DNA of 64,000 bases, taken from positions 62,001-126,000 of the forward strand of contig JADJZB010000020.1 of the NCBI GenBank assembly GCA_016719485.1, given 5' to 3'. A model generated the notes under the pieces. It worked only from the letters and a program-made list of their open reading frames with translations. It did no database searches and was not told the origin of the DNA. Positions within the stretch are counted from its first letter, which is position 1. Every line of letters begins with the position of its first letter. The DNA comes from Holophagales bacterium. Lineage in GTDB: Bacteria; Acidobacteriota; Thermoanaerobaculia; UBA5066. Positions 33,598-41,390 of this stretch are shown in pieces. Position numbers and translations under genes: made by a program.

Positions 33598-34923
33598 TCA
33601 GGCCGAGAGGCGTGGGTTGAGCGCGATCGCCTTGTTGAGCGCCTCGATCGACGCCTCGAACTTCTTGAGCCCTTCGTACGTCGTCTTCATCGCGTACCAG
33701 GCCTCGGCGTAGTCGTGCTTGAGCGCGGTGGCCTTCTTCAGGTGGCCGAGAGCCTCGTCGAAGGCGAGGTTGCGGTTCGCGGCCAGGCCCAGGCCGCAGT
33801 GCGCATCCGCCCTGGAGGCGTCGCAGCCGAGGGCCGTCCGGAAGGACTCGGCCGCCTCGGGGAGCTTTCCCTCCTCGAGGAGGGCGAAGCCGTGGGCGAT
33901 GTGGACGTCCGCGCTGCCCGGGTCGATCTCGAGCGCCTTCTCGAACGTCTTGTGCGCGTCGCGGAATCTCTTCATCTTCCCGTACGCCACGATCGCGCAG
34001 GCCGGCAGGAGCGGGTCCTTCGGGAACTTCCTCGAGGCGCCCTGGGCGACCTCGGTGGCCCGCTGGAAGTCTCCCGCTTCGAGGAGGGCGCGGGCCGTCA
34101 GCAGGTGGAGGCTGCCGTCTTCCTTGTGCTGCTCCAGGGCGACCAGCAGCGGTTTGACGGCGGCCGAGAAGTCCTTCGCGTCGAACAGGGCGAGCCCGAG
34201 CTTGCGGTGGACCGGCGAGGTCTCGGGGGCCGTCTTGGCGGCGATCTTGTAGTTCTCGAGAGCGGTCTTCACCTTCCCGTTGATGCGGGCCAGGTCGCCG
34301 AGGTTCTCGAAGAGGAGGGGATCGGTCGACGTGCGCGCCGCCTTGCGCAGGCGGAGCCTCGCCCTCTCGGCGTCGCCGCGGGAATAGTCGACGAGCGCGA
34401 GCGTGTGGAGCAGCGTGGCGTCCTCGACCCCTCCCTGCTCGGCCCACGATTCGACGTCCTTCAGGAGCTTGCGGGCCTCCTCTGTGAGCGTCTTCGGGTG
34501 CTCGCCGGTCAGCTCCTCGAGACGCTGGGGGAAGCCGTCCGCGACGAGACGCAGGCGGAGCGCCTCGAACCCTTCGCGTGCCTTGCGGCCGAAGAAGAAG
34601 CGCTGCGACGTCTGGTCCTGCTTCGCCTTGCTCGCGAGGGAGTCCCGCTCCGCGCTCGTGGCCTTCAGCTGGTCCTCGGCGGCGGCGAGACGGGTTTCGA
34701 GTTCGGCGGCCTTCTCCCGGAGCGCGTCCCGCTCCGTCGTCGCCGCCTCGAGCTCCCGGGCGAGTCGCGCTTTCTCTTCCTCGAGAGAGCCGGTCGCCTC
34801 CCTGAGGCGCGTCACCTCTTCCGCCGAGGAGGCTTTGAGGGCGGACAGGGAGCGGAAGAGGACGACGGCGGCGATCGCGGCAACGGCCGCAACGGCGAGG
34901 GCAACGAGCAGTCCTGTCGACAA
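33598..34923 (-). CDS. Membrane-anchored coiled-coil TPR protein
   Basis: 441 aa from TTG 34923, set by GGAGGAG at 34929-34935. Residues ~1-25 form one transmembrane helix (V-A-L-A-V-A-A-V-A-A-I-A-A-V-V), followed by a coiled coil rich in E-K-A-R-L-A-R-E-L-E (~30-100). From ~150 onward there are about eight TPR-like repeats (for example A-R-A-L-L-E-A-G-D-F and A-H-G-F-A-L-L-E-E-G-K-L). It likely anchors a protein assembly to the inner membrane on the periplasmic or cytoplasmic side. Partner unknown. A -10-like TAAAAT lies at 34962-34967. Confidence 0.8.
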   Translation of the reverse strand: MSTGLLVALAVAAVAAIAAVVLFRSLSALKASSAEEVTRLREATGSLEEEKARLARELEAATTERDALREKAAELETRLAAAEDQLKATSAERDSLASKAKQDQTSQRFFFGRKAREGFEALRLRLVADGFPQRLEELTGEHPKTLTEEARKLLKDVESWAEQGGVEDATLLHTLALVDYSRGDAERARLRLRKAARTSTDPLLFENLGDLARINGKVKTALENYKIAAKTAPETSPVHRKLGLALFDAKDFSAAVKPLLVALEQHKEDGSLHLLTARALLEAGDFQRATEVAQGASRKFPKDPLLPACAIVAYGKMKRFRDAHKTFEKALEIDPGSADVHIAHGFALLEEGKLPEAAESFRTALGCDASRADAHCGLGLAANRNLAFDEALGHLKKATALKHDYAEAWYAMKTTYEGLKKFEASIEALNKAIALNPRLSA

Positions 34924-34961
34924 GGGGGCTCCTCCGCGCGAAGGGAACGGCGCAGCGAGGG

Positions 34962-34967
34962 ATTTTA
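34962..34967 (-). promoter_or_regulatory. Putative -10 box (TAAAAT)
   Basis: Minus-strand TAAAAT 38 nt before TTG 34923; this gene has an SD sequence, so it would carry a normal leader. The rest of the 34924-35113 interval shows no other gene. Confidence 0.45.
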
Positions 34968-35102
34968 CCTCCGGGCGAGTCGGGGCAGAAATGAGACGCC
35001 TGTGGTCGGGTTCACCGCCTCGGCTCCGGTCCGCCGGGTCTCGCGAACGGGCATCGACCTGGAGGTGGAGCCCAGGGGCCGGGAGCGCCGGGAGGCCGCC
35101 GT

Positions 35103-35108
35103 TAGAAT
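35103..35108 (+). promoter_or_regulatory. Putative -10 box (TAGAAT) for the phosphodiesterase operon
   Basis: TAGAAT ends 5 nt before an in-frame GTG (35114) and 20 nt before ATG 35129. The GTG would give a leaderless start; no SD sequence precedes either codon. Confidence 0.45.
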
Positions 35109-35128
35109 GTCGCGTGCCGCGCAATCGG

Positions 35129-37276
35129 ATGAAGTCCAGCCGCCTCGTCCTGGCCGCCTTCGGAGCCCTCCTCCTGTCCGCCGTCGCCCCGCTCCGGGCC
35201 CAGGAGGTCAAGGGCCGCGTCGTCGTCCTCGGGTTCGACGGGGCCGACCACCGCCTGGTCTCGCAGTTCATCGCGGAAGGGAAGCTCCCGAACCTCCAGA
35301 AGCTCGCGACGGAAGGGAGCTTCTCCTCCCTGCGTCCCACGATCCCGGCCCAGACCCCCGTCTCGTGGTCCACGTTCTCCACGGGGCTCTCCCCGGGCCG
35401 GACGCAGATCTTCGACTTCCTGAAGCGCGACCCGAAGACCTACCGCCCGGAATTCGCCATCGCGACCGAGGGGAAGAAGAGCTTCCTTCTGGGCCGCTGG
35501 AATCGGGCCGGCTCGGCTGCGGGAGGCGCGCTCCTGGCGTTTCTCGTCGTGTTCGCCATCGGCCGGCTCACGGTGAAGAAGACCCTCCCGGCCGCCGTCG
35601 TGGCTCTCGTCCTCGCCGCACCCGCCGCCTTCTTCTCGTGGCGCTTCGGAGGCCTCCTCCCCGAATCGCTCCAGACGGTCCGGAGCAACCGTCGGGGGAC
35701 GCCGTTCTGGGAAGTGGCTGGGGCGAAGGGGATCAAATCGGTCGTCCTGCACGTCCCGGTCACCTTTCCGGCCGAGGACTACGCCGAGGGGCGTCTCCTG
35801 GCGGGGCTGGGCGTCCCCGACGTGCGGGGACGGATCGGCACGCCGAGCTATTACACGTCGGACCCGTTCTTCGCGCCGAAGAACAAGAACGAGTTCTCCG
35901 TCGAGCTCGTCCGTCTCGAGTCGAACGTCGGGACGGTCCAGACCGAGGTCTTCGGCCCGTACAACAAGCTCTTCGGCGAGCCGCCGGTGATCAGGACTCC
36001 GATGACCCTCACGGTTCTCCCCGACGGCGGGCGCCTGAGGATCGCACCGAAGGGCAGCGAGCCCGTGACGCTGAAGCCGGGGGAGTGGTCCCCCTGGGTC
36101 ACCTTCACGTTCGAGTTCAACGCCCTGGTGAAGCTCTCCGGCATCGGGCGTTTTCACCTGGCGGCCATCGCACCGGAGATCCAGCTCTACCTCTCGCCCA
36201 TCAACTTCAATCCGCTGAAGCTCCCGCCGGGGATCAAGATCACCGCTCCGAACGGCCTCGCGAAGGACCTCGCGAAGCGGTTCGGCCTCTACAAGACGAT
36301 GGGCTGGTCGATCGACACCTGGTCGATGAGCGAGGAGACGATCGACGAGCCGGCGTTCCTCGACGACGTGACGCACACCGTCCAGCAGTACCGGAAGATG
36401 ATGGACGGCCTGCTCGCCGAAAAGGACGTGAGGCTCTTCGTCCAGGTCTACGAGTTCACGGACCGCGTCGGGCACGTCATGTGGCGATTCCTCGACCCGA
36501 TGCATCCGGCCTACGACGCCCAGAAAGCGGCGAAGTTCGCCCCGTCGGTCGAGCGGAACTACGTCCAGATGGACAACATCGTGGGCGACGCCCTGAAGGA
36601 GCTCGGCCCCGACGATCTCCTCCTCGTCTGCTCCGACCACGGCTTCACCAGCTGGAGGCGGTCGATCAACTACAACACCTGGCTCGTCCAGCACGGCTTC
36701 ATGGTGCTGAAGGGGGGCGACGAGAAGCAGGCCGATCTCGAGCAGCTCTTCGGCCAGGGAGAGTTCTGGCCGAACGTCGACTGGTCCCGGACGAAGGCCT
36801 ATTCGATGGGTCTCGGCGAGATCTACGTCAACGTGAGGGGCCGCGAGGCGCAGGGCATCGTCGAGCCGGGGGCCGAGTACGACGCTCTGCGCCAGGAGAT
36901 CCGGACGAAGCTGACGTCGCTGGTCGACGAGGCGACCGGGCGCAGCCCCATCGAAAGGGTCTACACGCGTGAGGAGGCGTACGGCTCCTTCGACCCGGAC
37001 CTCATTCCCGACCTCTTCGTCGGCAACAGCGAGGGCTACCGGGTCTCCTGGCAGGCGAGCCTCGGCGTCGTGACGCCCGAGCTCTACGAGGAGAACAGCC
37101 AGGTCTGGTCGGGGGACCACTGCTCGGTCGACCCCGACGTCGTCCCCGGCATCCTCTTCTCGAGCCGGCCGCTCCGCAAGGAGCCCCGGCCGAACATGGC
37201 CGACGTTCCGGCGACGATCTACAAGGCGCTCGGCCTCACGCCGCCCGAGAAGCTGGACGGAGTGCCGCTCTTCTGA
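35129..37276 (+). CDS. Type I phosphodiesterase/nucleotide pyrophosphatase family protein with inserted transmembrane hairpin
   Basis: 715 aa from ATG 35129; GTG 35114, 5 nt after a TAGAAT box, is an alternative that adds five residues. A signal peptide (L-A-A-F-G-A-L-L-L-S-A-V-A-P-L-R-A-Q) leads to the alkaline-phosphatase-superfamily core: V-V-V-L-G-F-D37-G-A-D-H, P-A-Q-T-P-V-S-W-S-T-F-S-T-G, and late V-C-S-D-H-G-F with D-R-V-G-H. Two hydrophobic helices (~128-145 and ~153-169) interrupt the catalytic domain, unusual for the family. It hydrolyses phosphoesters, probably of nucleotides, lipids or glycans, outside the cytoplasm. The last four bases (CTGA) hold the start of the EnvC gene. Confidence 0.82.
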   Translation: MKSSRLVLAAFGALLLSAVAPLRAQEVKGRVVVLGFDGADHRLVSQFIAEGKLPNLQKLATEGSFSSLRPTIPAQTPVSWSTFSTGLSPGRTQIFDFLKRDPKTYRPEFAIATEGKKSFLLGRWNRAGSAAGGALLAFLVVFAIGRLTVKKTLPAAVVALVLAAPAAFFSWRFGGLLPESLQTVRSNRRGTPFWEVAGAKGIKSVVLHVPVTFPAEDYAEGRLLAGLGVPDVRGRIGTPSYYTSDPFFAPKNKNEFSVELVRLESNVGTVQTEVFGPYNKLFGEPPVIRTPMTLTVLPDGGRLRIAPKGSEPVTLKPGEWSPWVTFTFEFNALVKLSGIGRFHLAAIAPEIQLYLSPINFNPLKLPPGIKITAPNGLAKDLAKRFGLYKTMGWSIDTWSMSEETIDEPAFLDDVTHTVQQYRKMMDGLLAEKDVRLFVQVYEFTDRVGHVMWRFLDPMHPAYDAQKAAKFAPSVERNYVQMDNIVGDALKELGPDDLLLVCSDHGFTSWRRSINYNTWLVQHGFMVLKGGDEKQADLEQLFGQGEFWPNVDWSRTKAYSMGLGEIYVNVRGREAQGIVEPGAEYDALRQEIRTKLTSLVDEATGRSPIERVYTREEAYGSFDPDLIPDLFVGNSEGYRVSWQASLGVVTPELYEENSQVWSGDHCSVDPDVVPGILFSSRPLRKEPRPNMADVPATIYKALGLTPPEKLDGVPLF

Positions 37277-38445
37277 GGGCCCGAGCCGTCCTCCTTCTCG
37301 CGCTGCTCGCCGTCCCGCCGGCCGGGGCAGAGGAGGGGGCGTCGCCACCGCCTCCCGCCCGCCAGGCGGCGGACGCGGAGCGGCGCCGCGAGCTCGCCGT
37401 CCTGCGCCGCCGCCTCGCGAGCCTCAAGGCGCGATACGAAACGACCCGCCAGCGTGCGGTGGACACCCGCGAGCAGCTGGAGGCGGCGGAGGCGAACCTG
37501 GAGCTCCGGACGACCGAGAGGCGGGTCCTGGAGATCCGGGCTTACGAGGCCCAGCGCGACGCCGCGCGGGCGCAGGCCGACCGGGACGCAGCCCTGCGCC
37601 ACAGCGGAGAGCTGCGGGGGGATCTCGCCCTCAGGCTCTCCGCCCTGTACCGGATGGGGCGGCTGGGGTACCTGCAGACCCTCGCCTCGGCCGACACGGA
37701 AGAGTCGTTCCTGCGGGGGCTCCAGCTCCTCTCGTTCCTCGCGGCCCGGGATGCCCGCCTCCTGCGCAGCTACGAGGGCTCCCTCGCCGAGCTCGCCGTG
37801 AAGGAGAAGAGCCTCGCGGCGCTCCGGGCTTCGATCGCCGTGGTGGCGGCCGAGACCCGCGAGGCCGAACGGGCGCTCCAGAGGGCCCGGGCCGAGAAGG
37901 CGGCCCTCCTGGCGAGGCTGGAGCGTTCCGCCGAGGAGCAGCGGACGAACGTGGCGGTCCTGGAAGACAAGACTTCGCGGCTCGCGGCGCTCCTCGAGCT
38001 CCTCGAGACGCGGGGCCGGTCCCTTCCGGCAGGGGCGGTGTCGATCCGGAGGTACAAGGGGGCCCTCGACTGGCCCGCACGCGGGAAGGTCGCCGTCCCT
38101 TTCGGCCGCATCGCGAATCCCCGGTTCCCCAGGACGTTCCTGCGCTCGAGCGGCTGGACGATCGACGTACCGACCGGGACCTCCGTGAAAGCCGTCTTCG
38201 CCGGGGACGTCGTCTACGCGCAGTGGCTCAAGGGGTACGGCAACCTCGTCGTCCTCGACCACGGGGACGGCGTCTTCACCCTGTACGGCCACCTGATGAC
38301 CGGGACCGTTCCCCGGGGGACGCGCGTGGCCCTCGGGGAGGTCGTCGGACGCGTGGCCGATCCGCCCGAGGAGGAGGCGGCCGGGGTCTTCTTCGAGATC
38401 CGCGAGAGCCGGACCTCGGTCGATCCGCACGGGTGGCTCCGCTAG
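37273..38445 (+). CDS. envC: EnvC-like amidase activator (degenerate LytM), likely CTG start
   Basis: 390 aa if read from CTG 37273. There is no ATG, GTG or TTG in frame before GTG 37459, yet codons from 37273 encode a perfect Sec signal (A-V-L-L-L-A-L-L-A-V-P-P-A-G-A) and the first coiled-coil heptads. CTG overlaps the previous stop (CTGA) and has GGAG about 10 nt upstream. A long coiled coil (~25-240) precedes the LytM domain (~270-390). The metal ligands of M23 peptidases are missing: S-S-G-W-T-I-D replaces H-x-G-x-D, and the final H-x-H is G-V-F-F-E-I-R, as in EnvC. It therefore likely activates a periplasmic N-acetylmuramyl-L-alanine amidase for cell separation. Heads the envC, ctpA-like, yibQ order. 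Confidence 0.82.
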   Translation: MRARAVLLLALLAVPPAGAEEGASPPPPARQAADAERRRELAVLRRRLASLKARYETTRQRAVDTREQLEAAEANLELRTTERRVLEIRAYEAQRDAARAQADRDAALRHSGELRGDLALRLSALYRMGRLGYLQTLASADTEESFLRGLQLLSFLAARDARLLRSYEGSLAELAVKEKSLAALRASIAVVAAETREAERALQRARAEKAALLARLERSAEEQRTNVAVLEDKTSRLAALLELLETRGRSLPAGAVSIRRYKGALDWPARGKVAVPFGRIANPRFPRTFLRSSGWTIDVPTGTSVKAVFAGDVVYAQWLKGYGNLVVLDHGDGVFTLYGHLMTGTVPRGTRVALGEVVGRVADPPEEEAAGVFFEIRESRTSVDPHGWLR

Positions 38446-38474
38446 GCCCGGGAAACCGTCCTCTCGCGATCCCG

Positions 38475-38480
38475 TATCAT
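38475..38480 (+). promoter_or_regulatory. Putative -10 box (TATCAT), leaderless-type position
   Basis: TATCAT ends 6 nt before GTG 38487 of the S41-like gene. Confidence 0.45.
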
Positions 38481-38486
38481 CGACCC

Positions 38487-39809
38487 GTGACGAAGTCCCG
38501 GATCGCCCCGTTCCTCGCCTCCCTCGCCCTCCTCGGAACGCTCTTCTTCGTCCTTCCCGGCCTCGGGGCGGACGAGAAAAAGGAAAAGGGGGGGAAAGAC
38601 GGCCTCTACCGGCCGCTCGGCCTGTTCACCGAGGTCCTCTCCCTCGTGAGGGGAAACTACGTCGAGAAGGTGGAGGTCAAGCCGCTCCTGGCAGGGGCCT
38701 TCTCGGGGATGACCGAGGCGATGGACCCCTTCTCCGAATACGTCCCGCCGGAGAAGCTGGCCGCCTTCGAGGCGGCGCGGGCGGCGCGCGAGAAAGCCGA
38801 CTACGTGGATTCGGGTCTCGTTCTGGCCCGGCGGGCCGGTTACCCGGTCGTCGTGACGGCCGTTCCCGGGAGCCCGGCTGCAGCCGCTGGCCTCGAGACG
38901 GACGACCTCGTCGAGAAGGTCGGGACCGTCTCCGCCCGAAGCCTCGCCCTCTGGGAGGTCGAGGCGGCGTTGTCGGGAAAGCCGGGTGGCCGGACCAGCA
39001 TCCTCGTCGTGCGCGAGGCCAAGCCGCGGCGGCGAACCCTCGAGATCGTCCGGGCGTCCTGGACGCCTTCCCTCCCGGCGGCCGAAAGGGTCTCCGGGGA
39101 GCTCGTCGTCAAGGTGCCCGCATTCGGCCCGGGTTCGGCAGACGCCCTCGCCGGGATCCTCGCCCCGCTCGACCGGTCCAAGGCCCTCGTTCTCGACCTT
39201 CGCGGGAACGCGTTCGGGTCCTGGGACGAAGCGGCCCGCGCCGCGGCGCTCTTTGGTCCGCCCGGGCTGATCGGCGAGCTGAAGGGACGCAAGATCGCAT
39301 CGAAGAGCTGGCGGGCGGAGGCCGGACAGCGGATGCACCAGGGCAGCCTCGTCCTCCTCGTCGACAGTGGCACCGGCGGTCCGGCCGAGCTCTTCGCCGC
39401 GGCGCTGCGCGAGGGCGCGTCAAAGGAGCTGGGGGTCGACGTGGCGGCCGCGGTGCGGCGCGAGGAGAAGAAGGCGGAGCAGGACCTCGAGGACCAGGCT
39501 CCTCCGACTCCGGTCCCTTCGTTCGACCGCAAGAAGCTGCGCGTGCGCGTCGTCGGTGAGCCGACGTTCGGCATGGGCCTCACGCAGGAGGTCGTTCGCC
39601 TCGCGAGCGGCGGCGCGCTGAAGATCACGGTCGGGAAGGTCCGGACCGCCGCGGGGCGCTCGCTCTCCCCGCGCGGGCTCGAGCCCGACGACCGCGTCTT
39701 CCACGTCCAGCCCGAGGAGGGAGCGGAGGGCAAGCCCCCCGATCCGTTCCTGGAGCGGGCCCTCAAGGTCGTCGCCGAGCTCCCCGCCACGCCCGCCGCC
39801 GCCTCGTGA
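38487..39809 (+). CDS. CtpA-like S41 family protein, catalytic dyad lost
   Basis: 440 aa, GTG start 6 nt after a TATCAT box. A signal peptide (F-L-A-S-L-A-L-L-G-T-L-F-F-V-L-P) precedes a helical part, a PDZ domain (~110-195, V-V-V-T-A-V-P-G-S-P-A-A-A-A-G-L) and the S41 tail-protease core. In active C-terminal processing proteases the nucleophile lies in an N-x-G-S-A-S-A-S-E segment and the base lysine in G-x-G-K-G. Here these read V-D-S-G-T296-G-G-P-A-E and F-G-M363-G, so Ser and Lys are both gone. A charged insert separates the two sites. It is probably a periplasmic pseudoprotease that binds proteins through PDZ. Position between envC and yibQ is the conserved envC-ctpA-yibQ order. The stop overlaps yibQ (GTGA). 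Confidence 0.82.
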   Translation: MTKSRIAPFLASLALLGTLFFVLPGLGADEKKEKGGKDGLYRPLGLFTEVLSLVRGNYVEKVEVKPLLAGAFSGMTEAMDPFSEYVPPEKLAAFEAARAAREKADYVDSGLVLARRAGYPVVVTAVPGSPAAAAGLETDDLVEKVGTVSARSLALWEVEAALSGKPGGRTSILVVREAKPRRRTLEIVRASWTPSLPAAERVSGELVVKVPAFGPGSADALAGILAPLDRSKALVLDLRGNAFGSWDEAARAAALFGPPGLIGELKGRKIASKSWRAEAGQRMHQGSLVLLVDSGTGGPAELFAAALREGASKELGVDVAAAVRREEKKAEQDLEDQAPPTPVPSFDRKKLRVRVVGEPTFGMGLTQEVVRLASGGALKITVGKVRTAAGRSLSPRGLEPDDRVFHVQPEEGAEGKPPDPFLERALKVVAELPATPAAAS

Positions 39810-40738
39810 CCGCTCTGCGGGCGCGCCGGCGCGGCGGTTGCGGCCGGACGGTCGGCCTGCTCGCCGGCCTCGTCGTCCTCTTCGCGCTCGCTTCCGGTGC
39901 GCTCTGGTATCTCCGCTCGCGGCCGCCGGCGCCCGCGCCCGCGGTCGCCGGGGCCCCTCCGGCGACGGCCGTGCCGTCGCCGACCGTCGCGCCCCTGCCG
40001 GCGGCGACGCCGCGGCCCTCGTCGGTTCCGTCCGACTTCGAGCCGGCCCGGGGGTCGGGCCGCGGCGCGATCGCCGTCGTCATCGACGACGTCGGGAACG
40101 CCGACGGTTCGCTCGAACGGCTCGCGCGGCTGGACGGGCCGCTTGCCATCGCCGTCCTGCCCGGCGCGCCGCGAGCAAGGGAGGCCGCGGCGCTCGCGAA
40201 GCGCAAAGGATGGGACCTCCTCGTCCACCTGCCGATGGAGGGGGCGAGGGGCCCTGCCGAGCCGGAGACGATCTCTTCCGGCGACGAGGATGCGGAGATC
40301 GCCAGGCGCGTCGCGGCCGCGATCGACCGCGTGCCCGGGGCTTCCGGCCTGAACAACCACCAGGGGTCCCTCGCCACGGCCGATCGCCGCGTCGTCCGCG
40401 CGGTCCTCTCCGTCGTCCGCGAGCGCGGGCTCTTCTTCCTCGACTCGAGGACGTCGGCCGCAAGCGTCGCCGCCGAGGAGGCGCGCGCGCTGCGCCTGGC
40501 GACGATCCCGCGGGACGTCTTCCTCGACGACGCCCGGGCCGAGGCGGCGGCCGAAGGGGGCGCCCCCGAGGCCCTCGCGGCCGCCTGGTCGCGCTCGCTC
40601 GCTCTCGCTGCCTCGAAGGGGCACGCCGTCGTCATCGGGCACCCGAGCGCTTCGACGGTCGACTTCCTCGCCGCGAGCCTCCCGGCGCTCGACGGGCGCG
40701 GGGTCCTCCGCGTGAAGGTCTCGGAGCTCGTCGACTGA
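39806..40738 (+). CDS. Divergent polysaccharide deacetylase (YibQ family)
   Basis: 310 aa, GTG start overlapping the previous stop by 4 bp. An N-terminal membrane helix (L-L-A-G-L-V-V-L-F-A-L-A-S-G-A) and a Pro-rich linker (~40-80) lead to the divergent polysaccharide deacetylase domain: I-A-V-V-I-D-D-V-G, A-I-A-V-L-P, D-L-L-V-H-L-P-M-E-G, G-L-N-N-H-Q-G-S-L-A and G-H-A-V-V-I-G-H-P. The D-D and N-N-H motifs of this branch of NodB-like proteins are kept. It is expected in the periplasm acting on a glycan or on peptidoglycan, in a role tied to EnvC. Ends the operon. Confidence 0.85.
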   Translation: MTALRARRRGGCGRTVGLLAGLVVLFALASGALWYLRSRPPAPAPAVAGAPPATAVPSPTVAPLPAATPRPSSVPSDFEPARGSGRGAIAVVIDDVGNADGSLERLARLDGPLAIAVLPGAPRAREAAALAKRKGWDLLVHLPMEGARGPAEPETISSGDEDAEIARRVAAAIDRVPGASGLNNHQGSLATADRRVVRAVLSVVRERGLFFLDSRTSAASVAAEEARALRLATIPRDVFLDDARAEAAAEGGAPEALAAAWSRSLALAASKGHAVVIGHPSASTVDFLAASLPALDGRGVLRVKVSELVD

Positions 40739-40778
40739 CGGCGCGCGACGCGGTGCGCCGCCCGCGCCGGTGGCGGGC

Positions 40779-40784
40779 TATCAT
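40779..40784 (+). promoter_or_regulatory. Putative -10 box (TATCAT)
   Basis: TATCAT 28 nt before ATG 40813 of the TerB-like gene, which also has a GGAAGAG SD-like stretch. Confidence 0.4.
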
Positions 40785-40812
40785 CGCCTCGCTCCGCTGC
40801 ACGGAAGAGACG

Positions 40813-41247
40813 ATGGGGGTTGTCGCGATGGACCTTTTCACCGACGTGGACGTGACCGCTGGACAGGCAGAGGCGATGGGACGGGCGATGCTCGCCGTGG
40901 CGCGAGCCGACGGCGCGGCCGACCCGCGCGAGGTGGCGCTCATCGAGGAGCTCGCCCCCGTCGACGCGACGGCATCCGACCCGACCTCGGCGGAGCTCGC
41001 CACCGCTTTTCCCGACGCGGCCGGCCGGGACCTCGTCCTGAAGTCGGCCCTGCTCGTCGCCCTCGTCGACGGCGACTACAGCGAAGCGGAGAAGGCCGTC
41101 GTGGCGTCCTACGCCGAAGCCTTCGGCGTCACGCCGGACCGCCTCGAGGAGCTCGCGAGCTCGGTCAAGGCCTACCTCATGGCTCCGCTCCTCTCCCTCG
41201 CCAACACCGGCGCCGTCGTGGAGGTCTCCCGCAAGCTCAAGGTCTGA
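40813..41247 (+). CDS. TerB-like all-helical protein
   Basis: 144 aa. ATG 40813 or ATG 40828 (five residues later) could be the start. The pattern M-L-A-V-A-R-A-D-G-A-A-D-P-R-E, then L-V-A-L-V-D-G-D-Y-S-E-A-E and Y-A-E-A-F-G-V-T, is that of TerB-like or DUF533-like helical bundles, with paired acidic D-G-x-x-D/E loops that may bind a metal. No signal peptide, so cytoplasmic. No ter genes are adjacent, so tellurite resistance is not implied. A 23-bp repeat starts 4 nt after the stop. Confidence 0.65.
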   Translation: MGVVAMDLFTDVDVTAGQAEAMGRAMLAVARADGAADPREVALIEELAPVDATASDPTSAELATAFPDAAGRDLVLKSALLVALVDGDYSEAEKAVVASYAEAFGVTPDRLEELASSVKAYLMAPLLSLANTGAVVEVSRKLKV

Positions 41248-41250
41248 ACT

Positions 41251-41273
41251 TGGGGTCAGGTCTTGATTTTCTA
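41251..41273 (-). repeat. 23-bp repeat, copy 2 (inverted)
   Basis: The minus-strand copy is identical to 16058-16080 and 43943-43965. With copy 3 it flanks the M14 gene as an inverted pair about 2.7 kb apart. A weaker hairpin (GCCGGGGAG/CTCCCGGC) lies further on near 41324-41343. Confidence 0.9.
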
Positions 41274-41376
41274 ATATAGAGACCGTCGTCCGGCGCCCGT
41301 TTCGGGTCGGGAGTTTCCGGCCGGGGAGTCGCTCCCGGCTCGCGGCGGGAACGCGTTCGCGAGATTTCCCCGCGCG

Positions 41377-41382
41377 TAGACT
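41377..41382 (+). promoter_or_regulatory. Putative -10 box (TAGACT), leaderless-type position
   Basis: TAGACT ends 8 nt before ATG 41391 with no Shine-Dalgarno sequence. Confidence 0.5.
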
Positions 41383-41390
41383 CTCCGTCC

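Noticed and set aside
35102..37348. A 748-residue minus-strand open frame opposite the phosphodiesterase gene
   Set aside because: It is antisense to a gene with clear signal peptide and catalytic motifs, and its composition (Arg, Asp, Glu, Leu, Val-rich) is what the reverse strand of GC-rich coding DNA gives.
40813..41247. Tellurite resistance function for the TerB-like gene
   Set aside because: Only the helical fold and acidic loops are suggestive, and no terC, terD or terZ homologue is near.
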